Shown here in pieces: positions 35,621 through 44,420 of a DNA stretch of 64,000 bases; position 1 is the first letter of the stretch, and every line of letters begins with the position of its first letter. The translations under genes and the position numbers were made by a program. The DNA is from CAVSRC01 sp963785065 (GTDB lineage: Bacteria > Pseudomonadota > Alphaproteobacteria > Rhizobiales > Kaistiaceae), in assembly GCA_963785065.1 (NCBI GenBank), contig CAWATX010000002.1, positions 930,001-994,000 on the forward strand, written 5' to 3'. Below the pieces are notes generated by a model. That model searched no databases. It worked only from the letters and a program-made list of their open reading frames with translations, and was not told where the DNA came from.

Positions 35621-36901
35621 ATGAAGAAAAAGTTTAATCCGATAAGAATGCTAGGTTTGGCGTTGGTAAGCACGCTCATGGTCGTTATGGTGACCGGCCC
35701 AAGCTCGGCCTACAACAGAATATTCGATCTTCATCTTGTGAATGGCGCACGAAACGATCCGGTTACGTTCAAAATCAGTGCCCAGAATAACAGTTGTTAT
35801 GAAGGGGACGTCGGCGTCGGCCAGCAAATCGGCGGAGCTGTTCCTGCCGGGGGCTATGTCACGGTGACACTGGCGCGCGTTCAAGGACACGGCTGCGACG
35901 GCAAGCAAGGCGTGTTTGCCATCGAGATGAGCAACCAACCCAATGTGCTGATCCGTTTCAACTTTGACAATGAGGGGCACCTTCAGGTTACCAACCGCAA
36001 TAGCTCGGCATTTGGCACGCTCAGCCAGAAACGGAGCGACGAAAGCTATGTCTTCCAAACGATCGCCAAGCCGCAGGTGACTGCCGGCAAGGCCTATGGG
36101 CAATGGATTCTTGTCTGTCAGCAGTTCTGCAACAAGACATTCAGGCAGGAAATCACCAACACGACGACGAACACCACTGAAACGAGCAGCGAAGTCAAGG
36201 ACGCACTTTCGGTTACCCTGGAGGCCGGCATCGAGTTTGCGGGCGGCTCGGCAGGCACCAGCATTACGGCCAGCCAGGAGCGGACCGTTGGCCAAAGGAT
36301 GAGTCAGGAACTCTCGACCGCGGGCATGACCGGAACCGATACGGTCGTGGCGTTGACGCTGGAGCAGATGGAAGAAAGAGGCCTGTTTGCGGTCTGGCAA
36401 TGGGTGGCAACAACCAGGCTCAGCAATGGACAGGCCATTGTCCTGACAACCGTAAAATACACCTGCACGCCGGGCGGCGAGTCGCCGGCCTATCTGCCGG
36501 GCAGCGTCGAGGACGTGAACTCCTGTCAGAAGCGCAGCACGCCTGTTGCCGCCGCTCCGCCTGCCTCGCCGCCGCGCCAGAATGCCGGTGGCGGAGCGAC
36601 GATCCCCTCGCGTGCCGAACTTGTGCCTTCGGTGGGGGGGACCGGTCCCGTGACTCAGTTCGCCCTGCTCAACGACACGCGCTCTGCGGTGACCATCAGT
36701 TGGATCGACGGAGCCGGGAAGGAATACCTGGCCGGTGACGGCAACGTGTCGCCCGGGCAGTCCTGGCTCGTCCAGAATGGCGCCAAGACCTACGAGACGC
36801 ACTGGTTCTCGGTGCGCACCCGGAACCGCCTTCTGTGCAGCATTTCGCTGAGGCAGGGCGCTTCCGTCAGCCTCTCAAATCTTACCGCCTGCCAAATCTG
36901 A
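35621..36901 (+). CDS. Secreted protein with possible aerolysin-like segment and C-terminal VHL-beta-like domain
   Basis: 426 residues. ATG follows AAAGGATATGACTA; the signal peptide is long (about 30 residues, ending GPSSA). Residues about 31-150 form a Cys-containing beta-rich region. Residues about 172-238 hold a Ser/Thr-rich, alternating polar/apolar run (EITNTTTNTTETSSEV, then VTLEAGIEFAGGSAGTSI and TASQERT) of the kind that forms the membrane hairpin in aerolysin/ETX-MTX2 toxins, followed by a GLFAVWQWVATT strand. The last about 90 residues (VTQFALLNDTRSAVTISWID, VSPGQSWLVQNGAKTYETHW) are homologous to the end of the protein at 33345. Early codon usage (AAGAAAAAG, AATAACAG) is more AT-rich than in neighbours. 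Pore formation is a structural guess only. Confidence 0.6.
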   Translation: MKKKFNPIRMLGLALVSTLMVVMVTGPSSAYNRIFDLHLVNGARNDPVTFKISAQNNSCYEGDVGVGQQIGGAVPAGGYVTVTLARVQGHGCDGKQGVFAIEMSNQPNVLIRFNFDNEGHLQVTNRNSSAFGTLSQKRSDESYVFQTIAKPQVTAGKAYGQWILVCQQFCNKTFRQEITNTTTNTTETSSEVKDALSVTLEAGIEFAGGSAGTSITASQERTVGQRMSQELSTAGMTGTDTVVALTLEQMEERGLFAVWQWVATTRLSNGQAIVLTTVKYTCTPGGESPAYLPGSVEDVNSCQKRSTPVAAAPPASPPRQNAGGGATIPSRAELVPSVGGTGPVTQFALLNDTRSAVTISWIDGAGKEYLAGDGNVSPGQSWLVQNGAKTYETHWFSVRTRNRLLCSISLRQGASVSLSNLTACQI

Positions 36902-36911
36902 GGCCGACGGC

Positions 36912-36959
36912 CCGATCTCGTTCTTGCCGTTGCACGCGCACTGGCGAGGACGAGATCGG
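36912..36959 (+). repeat. Inverted repeat between the pore-forming-like and lipocalin-like genes
   Basis: CCGATCTCGT (36912-36921) and ACGAGATCGG (36950-36959), perfect 10-bp arms separated by 28 bases. A possible terminator-like or regulatory structure. Confidence 0.45.
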
Positions 36960-37020
36960 ATTCAGGAACACACACCACCGATGGCACGTGGGCGCCCGGA
37001 ACGATTGGGGGAATAATCAG

Positions 37021-37815
37021 ATGCGATCACACCTTCACAATGTCGCCGCCGCCGCGGTAGCGACCGCCGGCGTGGCGGCAATCGCCCTGGCGCTGTTGAT
37101 GCCGGTCCAGTTCGCCAAGGCCGACGAACACCTTCACCCGCCGTCGGTCGGTGCCGCAGGAATGCCGGGCGCGCTTGGTACGTTCGAGTTCAAGCCCAAC
37201 GACTGGACGGGCGAAGGCAACGCCACCTATTGGACCGATACCGATGGCGTCGCCCCGGGTGTGGCCGGCTGCCACATCGGCCGCACGGCCGACGGCCAGG
37301 CGAACGGCCGAACCTTCGGCGAGGCCTGCACCGAGGATGGTCATCTGGTCGAGTCCAATCCCGGAGCGGAGGTCATTCACGCCCATGCCGACGACATCGG
37401 CCATCCCGATCTCTTCGACTGCAATGCGTGGTGCGCCGGTCAGGGGCAAGCCTCGGGCGTGTGCGTTGCGGCCGCTGCTCCGCCGTGTGCGGCATCGGCG
37501 ATGTGCAGCTGCGGCTCCGGCGGCAGCACCGGCATGAACGCTCCGCCGCAAAGTGCTGAAGGGCTTGCCGCAGCGATCTCCGGATCGGACTGGACCTATC
37601 ATTGGCACGATGCGGACTTCGCGTTTCGTTTCGGCGCCTCCGGCAATCTCGAAGTCCTCAACTCGTGGGCGACCGTGACCTGGCACGCCAGCAATGGCAG
37701 CACCGTCGTCTTCGATGCGCCGGGTGGCTTCCAGATGAAGCTCGCCTTCGCCGACACGTCCCATTTCACGACCACGGACTGGGACGGCCAGCCCGGCATG
37801 GGCAGCCGCAACTGA
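37021..37815 (+). CDS. Secreted protein with Cys-rich centre and lipocalin-like C-terminus
   Basis: 264 residues. ATG 37021 follows TGGGGGAATAATCAG; a signal peptide of about 35 residues ends FAKA. The middle (about 140-170) has clustered cysteines (CNAWCAGQ, CVAAAAPPCAASAMCSCGSG). The last about 80 residues (SDWTYHWHDADFAFRFGASG, WATVTWHASNGSTVVFDA, FTTTDWDGQPGMGSR) form a beta-strand pattern like small lipocalin/streptavidin-type barrels. No catalytic motif is seen. It follows the possible pore-forming gene in the same direction and is probably part of the same island. Confidence 0.65.
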   Translation: MRSHLHNVAAAAVATAGVAAIALALLMPVQFAKADEHLHPPSVGAAGMPGALGTFEFKPNDWTGEGNATYWTDTDGVAPGVAGCHIGRTADGQANGRTFGEACTEDGHLVESNPGAEVIHAHADDIGHPDLFDCNAWCAGQGQASGVCVAAAAPPCAASAMCSCGSGGSTGMNAPPQSAEGLAAAISGSDWTYHWHDADFAFRFGASGNLEVLNSWATVTWHASNGSTVVFDAPGGFQMKLAFADTSHFTTTDWDGQPGMGSRN

Positions 37816-37830
37816 GGCGACCGAATCTCG

Positions 37831-37856
37831 CCCCGCCGGCTCGATGGCCGGCGGGG
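37831..37856. terminator. Bidirectional terminator-like hairpin
   Basis: Perfect 10-bp GC stem CCCCGCCGGC / GCCGGCGGGG with a TCGATG loop between convergent genes; no long T-tract on either side. Confidence 0.5.
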
Positions 37857-37925
37857 TCATCAAGCGAATGCCCCCGCCCATGCCGCGGAGCAAGCGCGAT
37901 GAATTCGACGGGAACGAAAGAAGAT

Positions 37926-39380
37926 CTAGGAGTAGCGCGGGGTCTCGCCAGGCGCCGGCGTGTAGGGATAGCTGCCGCGTTTGAGAACCGCCTCGACGCC
38001 CCCTAATTCCAGGATGCGGCGCTCCTGATCCTGAAATGCCTGAGCGGAGACTTGTCCCGGATCGCAGATCGCGCTGAGCCGCCTTACGCCCTCGGCGATG
38101 ATCGCTTCACTGCCAGGAACCTCGGCCAGGTCATGCGTCTCCAGCGGATCGGCCTCGAGATCGAACAATTGCGGCCGGTAGCCCTCGTAGTGGACATATT
38201 TGTAGCGGCCGAAGCGCACCATAAAGATTCCGGTCGTCGATCCGACCGCGTGATATTCGCTGAACACCGTGCGGTCGGCCAGTTCGCCGTCGAGGAGCCG
38301 CAGGAGAGACGTTCCCGGCAGGTTGCCCTCCTCCGCGGTCGCCGCTTCGCCCACCGCGTCGACGATCGTCGGATAGGCATCGACCAGCGAGACCGGGGTC
38401 AGCACCAGCCTGCCGGACGGTACGCCCCGGCCCTTCATGATGAGCGGCACGCCCACCGCCTCCTCATACATGTTGGACTTGCCCCAGAAGGTGCGCGTGC
38501 CGAGGTTGTCGCCATGATCGCTGGTGTAGATGACCAGCGTGTCGTCCTCCAGGCCAGTTTCGGCAAGCGTCCGCACCATCCGGCCGATATTGTCGTCGAG
38601 GAACGACACCATGCCGTAATAGGCGGCGATGGCGGTGCGCACATGCGTCTCGTCGCGGAAGTGGTCCTCGTAGTTCTGGACCTCGCGCAACCGCTTCAGC
38701 ACCGGATGATCGGGAAAATCGGCGGGGTCGCGCAGGCGCGGCAAGGGAAGCGTATCGAGGTCGTAGAGATTGAAGAACTCCGGCGGCGCCACCAGCGGAA
38801 AATGCGGGCAGACGAAGGACACGAACAGGCACCACGGCCTGGCCTTGGGCGTGGCCGCAGCGGCTTTGAGCCAGGCGATGGCCTCGTCGCGGATGTCGCG
38901 GTCGTATTGCAGATAGGTCGATTCGCCGGCGCCGGCGTCGCCGGCAAGCTGATTGGTGCTTTCGCGCGGCGGCGGCGGGCGGCGCAACATGCCCTGCACA
39001 TCCCCCTCCCCCTTGAGCACATGGAGCGGAAGGATCTCGTTGTCGAAACCGTTCGGGTCGTCGCTGCCGCGATAGTGCAGCTTGCCGATCGAATCGCAGC
39101 GATGGCCGGTGTCGTGCAGCCGGTGGCCCCACGATGGCGGCGTTCCGCGATACGGGAAGGCGTTGTCCCAGTATCGGATGGCATGAACGTAGCGGCCGGT
39201 GGCGAAGCTCGCCCGGCTCGGCACACAGATCGGGCAGTTGCAATAGGCGTTCTCGAACAGCGTTCCCCCTGCCGCCAAGCGGTCGAGCGTCGGCGTGCGG
39301 ACGATGCCGTTGCCGTAGGCGCCGAGGACGCGACGGCTGTGTTCGTCCGACATGATGAAAAGCACGTTGCGGGGCTGCAT
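37926..39380 (-). CDS. Formylglycine-dependent sulfatase-family hydrolase
   Basis: 484-residue alkaline-phosphatase-superfamily enzyme. The FGly site is C52-V-P-S-R in PICVPSRASFATGRY, matching C-x-P-S-R, which needs a maturation enzyme encoded elsewhere. Metal ligands come from IMSDEHS at the N-terminus and IYTSDHGDNLG in the middle. No signal peptide, so it is cytoplasmic and acts on an imported substrate. The family also includes choline sulfatase and phosphonate monoester hydrolases, so a sulfate ester is likely but not certain. It follows the ABC importer genes (ATPase at 39399) on the same strand by 18 bases. Confidence 0.85.
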   Translation of the reverse strand: MQPRNVLFIMSDEHSRRVLGAYGNGIVRTPTLDRLAAGGTLFENAYCNCPICVPSRASFATGRYVHAIRYWDNAFPYRGTPPSWGHRLHDTGHRCDSIGKLHYRGSDDPNGFDNEILPLHVLKGEGDVQGMLRRPPPPRESTNQLAGDAGAGESTYLQYDRDIRDEAIAWLKAAAATPKARPWCLFVSFVCPHFPLVAPPEFFNLYDLDTLPLPRLRDPADFPDHPVLKRLREVQNYEDHFRDETHVRTAIAAYYGMVSFLDDNIGRMVRTLAETGLEDDTLVIYTSDHGDNLGTRTFWGKSNMYEEAVGVPLIMKGRGVPSGRLVLTPVSLVDAYPTIVDAVGEAATAEEGNLPGTSLLRLLDGELADRTVFSEYHAVGSTTGIFMVRFGRYKYVHYEGYRPQLFDLEADPLETHDLAEVPGSEAIIAEGVRRLSAICDPGQVSAQAFQDQERRILELGGVEAVLKRGSYPYTPAPGETPRYS

Positions 39381-39398
39381 GAGGTCTGGTTCCGTTGT

Positions 39399-40511
39399 TC
39401 AATCAAGTGGCTGGTCGGGTTCGCGGAGCGGATCGGCGTCCGTGCCATCCTGCATCAGCACGCATTCGTCTGCCGGGACGACGAGCAGCACTTCGCTGCC
39501 CGCCGCACGCAGACCGCGGCGATCCCCCTGGACCCTGACCACCGCGCCACCGATATCCACCTGGTAGTCAACGATGTTGCCGAGGAACGTCGCGTCCACG
39601 ACGGTGCCTTTGAGCGCGTTGTCGCTGGGGCCGGCCTCGGCCGCGAAGACGAAGGCCTCGGGGCGGATGGCGACGGTCATCGCCGAAGCCGTATCGCCCG
39701 GCGGCGCCATTGCCGTCAGCCTGTGCGCGCCGACCATGACCACCGCCTGGTCGCCGTCGCGGCCGACCACGGTTGCCGGCATCCGGTTCACCAGCCCCAT
39801 GAAGTCGGCGACGAAGAGGTTCGCCGGCCGCTCGTAGACATCGCGCGGCGAACCGACCTGCTGCACCGTCCCGCCGTGGAAGACCGCGATGCGGTCGGAG
39901 AGCGCCATGGCCTCGGCCTGGTCGTGGGTGACATAGATGAAGGTGATGCCGGTGCGCCGCTGCAGGGACTTCAGTTCCGAGCGCATGCGCTCGCGCAGCT
40001 TGGCATCGAGATTGGAGAGTGGCTCGTCGAGGAGCAGGATCGACGGCTCGACCACCAGCGAGCGGGCGAGCGCGACGCGCTGCTGCTGTCCGCCGCTGAG
40101 CTGCGCCGGGTGGCGGTCCTCGAGGCCCTCCAGGCCGACCGCCGCCAGAACCTGATCGATCCGCGCCTTCTTCCCGGCGCGGTCGAATGCGGTGTAGCGG
40201 AGACCGAACGCGACGTTCTCGAGCACCGACATGTGCGGCCATACGGCGTAGTTCTGAAAGACCATGCCCATGCGCCGCCGCTCCGGCGGCACGCTGCCCG
40301 CCGGCGAGGACAGCACCTCCCCGGCGACGGCGATCGAGCCCGCGTCGGGCGTCAAGAAGCCGGCGATGAGGCGGAGCGTCGTCGTCTTGCCGCAGCCGGA
40401 GGGGCCCAGAAACGTGACGAACTCCTTCTCCTCGATGGAGATATTGATGCCGCGCAGCGCCCGGAAGGCGCCGAAGTTCTTGGCCAGTCCCTGGATTTCG
40501 ATATGCGCCAT
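39399..40511 (-). CDS. ABC transporter ATP-binding protein (FbpC/PotA-like)
   Basis: 370-residue ATPase. Walker A GPSGCGKTTT, signature LSGGQQQRVALARSL, Walker B ILLLDEPLSNLDAKL, H-loop YVTHDQAEA; the C-terminal TOBE region includes VVDATFLGNIVDYQVDI. Third transporter gene of the operon 43355 to 37926, between the double permease and the sulfatase. Confidence 0.92.
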   Translation of the reverse strand: MAHIEIQGLAKNFGAFRALRGINISIEEKEFVTFLGPSGCGKTTTLRLIAGFLTPDAGSIAVAGEVLSSPAGSVPPERRRMGMVFQNYAVWPHMSVLENVAFGLRYTAFDRAGKKARIDQVLAAVGLEGLEDRHPAQLSGGQQQRVALARSLVVEPSILLLDEPLSNLDAKLRERMRSELKSLQRRTGITFIYVTHDQAEAMALSDRIAVFHGGTVQQVGSPRDVYERPANLFVADFMGLVNRMPATVVGRDGDQAVVMVGAHRLTAMAPPGDTASAMTVAIRPEAFVFAAEAGPSDNALKGTVVDATFLGNIVDYQVDIGGAVVRVQGDRRGLRAAGSEVLLVVPADECVLMQDGTDADPLREPDQPLD

Positions 40512-40519
40512 GCCCGCCT

Positions 40520-42241
40520 CTAGCCCGCCGGCGCGCCGCCGACGGGCGCGATGCGGTCGCTGTTCATCAGCCGGTTCAGCGGCAGGCTCACCAGCAAGGT
40601 GACAACGATGGTGAAGACGGCGAGCGCCGCCACCACCTCAAGCTGGCCGAGATCGTTCAGCCGATAGATGGCGACTGAGATGGTTTCGGTGCCGCCCGAA
40701 TAGAGCAGGATGGTGGCGCTCAGTTCGCTCAGCGCCGGGATGAAGACGAGCAGGAAGGCGACAGCGAGGCCAGGTCGCGCCAGCGGCAGCAGGATGTGCC
40801 ACAGGCTCGCCAGGCGCGAAGCACCGGAAATGCGCGCTGCCTCCTCCAGCGACGGATCGATCTGGCGCAGCGTGGCGTTGGCGCTGCGCGCGGCCAGCGG
40901 CACGAAGCGGGCGACATAGGCGACCAGCAGGATCCACAATGTGCCGTAGATGGCGAAGGGCGGACGAATGAAGGCCAGCAGCACGCCGACGGCCATGACC
41001 GTACCGGGGAGGCCGAGCGGCAGGATCGCGAGATAGTCGAGCAGCCGGCGACCCTTCGCCTGGGTGCGCAGATCGACATAGGCAACCGCACCACCGATGA
41101 TCATGGCGCAGGCGCCGGCCGCGGCGGCAAGGCGGAAGCTGTTGAGGATGCCGCGCACCGCGATCTGGTTGTCGAACAGCGCTGCACCGAAGTTGGCGAG
41201 CGTGAAGTTGCCGAAGCTGATGCCGTTCACCCAGCTGCGGCTCAGAGACGCGATCGCAAGCACGCCGACCGGTGCTATTGCCGCGAGGAACACCACCGCT
41301 CCGCAGAACGCCAGCAAGGCCCATTTCCAGCGCCCGAGATCAATGGTTTCGAGCCGCAGGCCACGACCGCCGACGGTGACGTGCGAGCGCCGGTCGAGAT
41401 AGGAACGCTGGAGGATCAGGCCGACGGCGGTGAGCAGCACCAGGAGCAACGACAGTGCCGATGCTTCCGCCCAGCGCGGGGGATAGCTGCCGATGACGCC
41501 ATAGATGCGCGTCGGCAGGAACGTGATCTGCGCCGGCAGGCCGAGGAACGCCTGGGGCCCGAACAGGGCCATTGAATCGATCGCGGAGATGAGCGCGCCG
41601 CCAGTGATCGCAGGGGCGACCAGCGGCAGGTTCACACGCAACAAGACACCCCAACGGCGGGCGCCGAGCAGCCGTGCCGCTTCTTCGTACGAGGTATCGA
41701 TCGACCGCAAGGCGCTATGCGTCATGAAATAGGTGAACGGGAAGACATGCATGCCGATGACGAAGATGACGCCGCCCATGCTGAAGATGTTGATGGGCCC
41801 GCGCGTCCCGCCGATAACCATCTGCAGGGCGCGGTTGAAGAAGCCCGCGTCGGGCCCGAGCAGGATGATGTAGGCGATCGCCGTAAGGTAGGGCGGCGTG
41901 ATGTAGGCGAGCGCAACCAGGGCCTGCACGGTCCGTCGCAACGGCATGTTGCTGCGCGCCGTTGCCCAGGCAAGCGGAGCGCCGAGCGCAACGCTGATGA
42001 TGGCGGCGCCGAAGGCGAGGATTAGCGTGTTGATCAGCGGCGCGAAATTCTGCGCACGGGTGTAGACGCGCACCAGATAGCCGAGCTGGAAATGGCCCGG
42101 GATGCCGAACGCGGCGAGTAGGAGCCACAAGAGCGGGTAGGCGACAATGAGGAGGAGCAGCCCGACCGCGAGAGCGAAAACGAGCGTGCTCCCCTCCACT
42201 CTGCGGTGACGGCGCAGCGGACCTTCCACCAGCGTCGCCAC
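40520..42241 (-). CDS. Double-length ABC transporter permease (FbpB-type)
   Basis: 573-residue permease with two BPD-transport domains (about 12 helices). GTG 42241 is preferred, with GGAG eight bases upstream; TTG 42247 opens the same frame but is too close to that site. EAA loops: SIDTSYEEAARLLGARRW and QIDPSLEEAARISGAS. Lacks the long N-terminal extension of the AfuB-type permease at 17983. Partner of the binding protein at 42300. Confidence 0.88.
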   Translation of the reverse strand: MATLVEGPLRRHRRVEGSTLVFALAVGLLLLIVAYPLLWLLLAAFGIPGHFQLGYLVRVYTRAQNFAPLINTLILAFGAAIISVALGAPLAWATARSNMPLRRTVQALVALAYITPPYLTAIAYIILLGPDAGFFNRALQMVIGGTRGPINIFSMGGVIFVIGMHVFPFTYFMTHSALRSIDTSYEEAARLLGARRWGVLLRVNLPLVAPAITGGALISAIDSMALFGPQAFLGLPAQITFLPTRIYGVIGSYPPRWAEASALSLLLVLLTAVGLILQRSYLDRRSHVTVGGRGLRLETIDLGRWKWALLAFCGAVVFLAAIAPVGVLAIASLSRSWVNGISFGNFTLANFGAALFDNQIAVRGILNSFRLAAAAGACAMIIGGAVAYVDLRTQAKGRRLLDYLAILPLGLPGTVMAVGVLLAFIRPPFAIYGTLWILLVAYVARFVPLAARSANATLRQIDPSLEEAARISGASRLASLWHILLPLARPGLAVAFLLVFIPALSELSATILLYSGGTETISVAIYRLNDLGQLEVVAALAVFTIVVTLLVSLPLNRLMNSDRIAPVGGAPAG

Positions 42242-42258
42242 GATCAATGCTCCACTTC

Positions 42259-42296
42259 AGCCAAGCTGTTGGCTCGAATGATCGACCGCGCGGTCG
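42259..42296 (-). other. Two short hairpins between binding-protein and permease genes
   Basis: AGCCAA-GCTG-TTGGCT (42259-42274) and the palindrome CGACCGCGCGGTCG (42283-42296) fill the 58-base gap 3' of the binding-protein gene. They match the position of hairpins in the other transport operons. Confidence 0.5.
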
Positions 42297-42299
42297 TGG

Positions 42300-43355
42300 C
42301 TAGATGCCCCACTCGCCGCCGAAGACGTCGGTCATGCGCTGCAGGATGTCCTGGCGCTTGGCCTTGTACTCGGCATAGTCCAGCGTCAGCAGCTTGATGC
42401 TTGAGAGCGGCGGGGCCCCGGTCGGCGGCGCCACGTCGGTGCGGCTCGAATACTTGCCGCCCTTGACCAGCAGCTGCTGGGCATCCTTGCCCATCCAGAA
42501 CTCATGGAAGAGGAATGCCGCGTTGGGGCTGGCCGACCCCTTGACCAGGCCGACCGCGCCCGGCTCGGTGGGGACACCTTCCGGCGGATAGAGGTAGTCG
42601 GTCGGCTTGCCCTGCTGCTTGGAGCGCCAGGCTATGTTGTCGTTGGTGGCGAAGGCCGCGCCACGCTCGCCGCTCTCCAGCACCTGGGTGACGAGCTGGG
42701 GCGATGCAACCCGCAGCGGCTGGTTGGCGGCAAGCGCCTGGAGCAGCTCCCAGCCAAGGTGCTTGGCCATGGTGTAGAGGCGCGGCGCCCCGTCGCCATT
42801 GGCGCTGCTGAAGAAGCTGAGCCGCCCCTTGAACGCAGGTTTGGCCAGGTCGTCCCATGTCTTGGGGGCTTTGTCGCCGCCGAACTCGTTCACATTGTAT
42901 TGGATCACGCCCTGGGTCAGGCGGTCGGCCATCCAGGTTCCGTCAGGGTCCTGCAGGTCTGGCGAGATGACCGCCGACGCTTCCGACTTCTTGGCGAGCA
43001 GCAGTCCGCGCTCCTTCATGACCAAGAGGGCGGCGAGATCGGAGGCGTCGACCATGTCCGCCTGGATGTGCCCGGCGTCGGCCTCGGCCAGCACCTTCGA
43101 GGTCACGTCGGCGGAACCGCCGCGGAAGTACTCGACGTCGATGCCGTACTTCTCCTTGAACGGCCCCACGATGGCGTCGACGATCTTTGTGTCGAGGCTG
43201 GTGTAGAGCGTCACCTTGCCTTCGGCCTTGGCCTTGGCGATGTCGACCTCCGAGGCCATCGTCGGCCCGTCGGCGGCCCAACCTGGGCGCCCGGCCAACA
43301 GGATCGGCGCTGCGGCAATTCCCTTGAGAACAGCACGGCGTGGCAGCTTCTTCAT
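42300..43355 (-). CDS. ABC transporter substrate-binding protein (FbpA/Fe-type fold)
   Basis: 351-residue periplasmic protein. The N-terminus MKKLPRRAVLKGIAAAPILL is a twin-arginine signal, with cleavage after GWA. The mature part has VTLYTSLDTKIVDAIVGPF and VDASDLAALL, the pattern of cluster D binding proteins. With a sulfatase in the same operon, an organosulfate anion is a plausible ligand. Divergent from the LysR gene at 43483. Confidence 0.87.
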   Translation of the reverse strand: MKKLPRRAVLKGIAAAPILLAGRPGWAADGPTMASEVDIAKAKAEGKVTLYTSLDTKIVDAIVGPFKEKYGIDVEYFRGGSADVTSKVLAEADAGHIQADMVDASDLAALLVMKERGLLLAKKSEASAVISPDLQDPDGTWMADRLTQGVIQYNVNEFGGDKAPKTWDDLAKPAFKGRLSFFSSANGDGAPRLYTMAKHLGWELLQALAANQPLRVASPQLVTQVLESGERGAAFATNDNIAWRSKQQGKPTDYLYPPEGVPTEPGAVGLVKGSASPNAAFLFHEFWMGKDAQQLLVKGGKYSSRTDVAPPTGAPPLSSIKLLTLDYAEYKAKRQDILQRMTDVFGGEWGI

Positions 43356-43464
43356 GGATTTCCCTCCCTTGGACGTCCGATGAGAACGGCGGCGTTTTGA
43401 ACGCTTCTAATGAAATATTGACGGCCGCCGGGAGTGGTGGCAACCACGAATGGGAAGATGAGCG

Positions 43465-43481
43465 ATAACCCTTGGGAATAT
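43465..43481. promoter_or_regulatory. Candidate LysR binding dyad
   Basis: ATAACCCTTGGGAATAT, an interrupted dyad (ATA-N2-CC-N3-GG-N2-TAT) immediately before the LysR start in the divergent region; its position fits autoregulation. Confidence 0.4.
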
Positions 43482-43482
43482 C

Positions 43483-44391
43483 ATGTTCGATCTGCGCACC
43501 GTCGACTACTTCCTCACGGCCGTCGCCCGCGGCTCGCTGCGGGCGGCCGCCCAGGACCTCGGCATCACCCAGCCGGCGCTGACCAAGGCCATTCGCCGAC
43601 TTGAGGATTCGTTCGGTGCGCCATTGTTCGACCGCAAGGCGCGGGGTGTCACGCCGACGGTCTACGGCACGGCGCTGTTGCGTCATGCCAGGGACGTCAA
43701 GGCCGCCATGGGGGCCGCTCAGGACGAGGTCGAGGCGCTGCGCACAGGAAGCGCGGGCCTGGTCAAGATCGGCGCCGGACCGTCCTGGCAAGACGCCGTT
43801 CTGCCGGAGGCAATCGCCGAACTGCGCGCCACCCGTCCGGGCGTGCGCGTCTATGTGACGGGGGGTGGCGACGATCAGTTGAAGGAACAGCTGAAGAGCG
43901 GCGCACTCGACTTTGTGCTCGCCGCAGTGCCGGAGACGCCGCGGCTAGAGCCTGAACTTGCGTGGCAGCCACTGCTCGCCGACGAATATTGCGTGATCGC
44001 CGACGTCGGTCATCCCTTGCGCGAGCGCGACAGGATAAGAGCCGAGGATCTGCTCGCCTATCCCTGGATCCTGCCGCCGGCGACGACCTACATGGTGGGG
44101 CGCCTTCGGCACCTGTTGCGCGCTGCCGGTCTGCCCCTGCCTGTGCCAAGCATCGAGACCGACGTGATTGCGCTGAAATTCGCCCTCATGCGCGACAGCG
44201 AATATCTCAGCTATCACGCGGCGGCACACCTGGCGGCATTCGACCCGAGCTTCATCAAACCGATCGACGTGCCCGGCACGAGGGCTGTTCGTCAGGCGGG
44301 CCTGATCAATCGACGGGGGATCGACTTCAGTCCGGCAGCGAAGGCGCTGATCAGCGCCCTCGAGCACCGCTGCACGAGCCTACGGCGCTAG
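43483..44391 (+). CDS. LysR-family transcriptional regulator
   Basis: 302-residue regulator. The N-terminal winged helix covers residues 1-60 (VDYFLTAVARGSLRAAAQDLGITQPALTKAIRRLE); the LysR substrate-binding domain covers about 92-295 (KIGAGPSWQDAVLPEAIAEL, LDFVLAAVPETP). Divergent from the sulfatase-importer operon, which it likely controls in response to the sulfate ester or a product. Confidence 0.92.
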   Translation: MFDLRTVDYFLTAVARGSLRAAAQDLGITQPALTKAIRRLEDSFGAPLFDRKARGVTPTVYGTALLRHARDVKAAMGAAQDEVEALRTGSAGLVKIGAGPSWQDAVLPEAIAELRATRPGVRVYVTGGGDDQLKEQLKSGALDFVLAAVPETPRLEPELAWQPLLADEYCVIADVGHPLRERDRIRAEDLLAYPWILPPATTYMVGRLRHLLRAAGLPLPVPSIETDVIALKFALMRDSEYLSYHAAAHLAAFDPSFIKPIDVPGTRAVRQAGLINRRGIDFSPAAKALISALEHRCTSLRR

Positions 44392-44420
44392 CGACGCTAC
44401 CCCGACCGGCGGCCGCCGCC

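Noticed and set aside
38052..40523. 823-residue open frame on the plus strand
   Set aside because: Antisense shadow of the sulfatase and ABC ATPase genes; no conserved motif.
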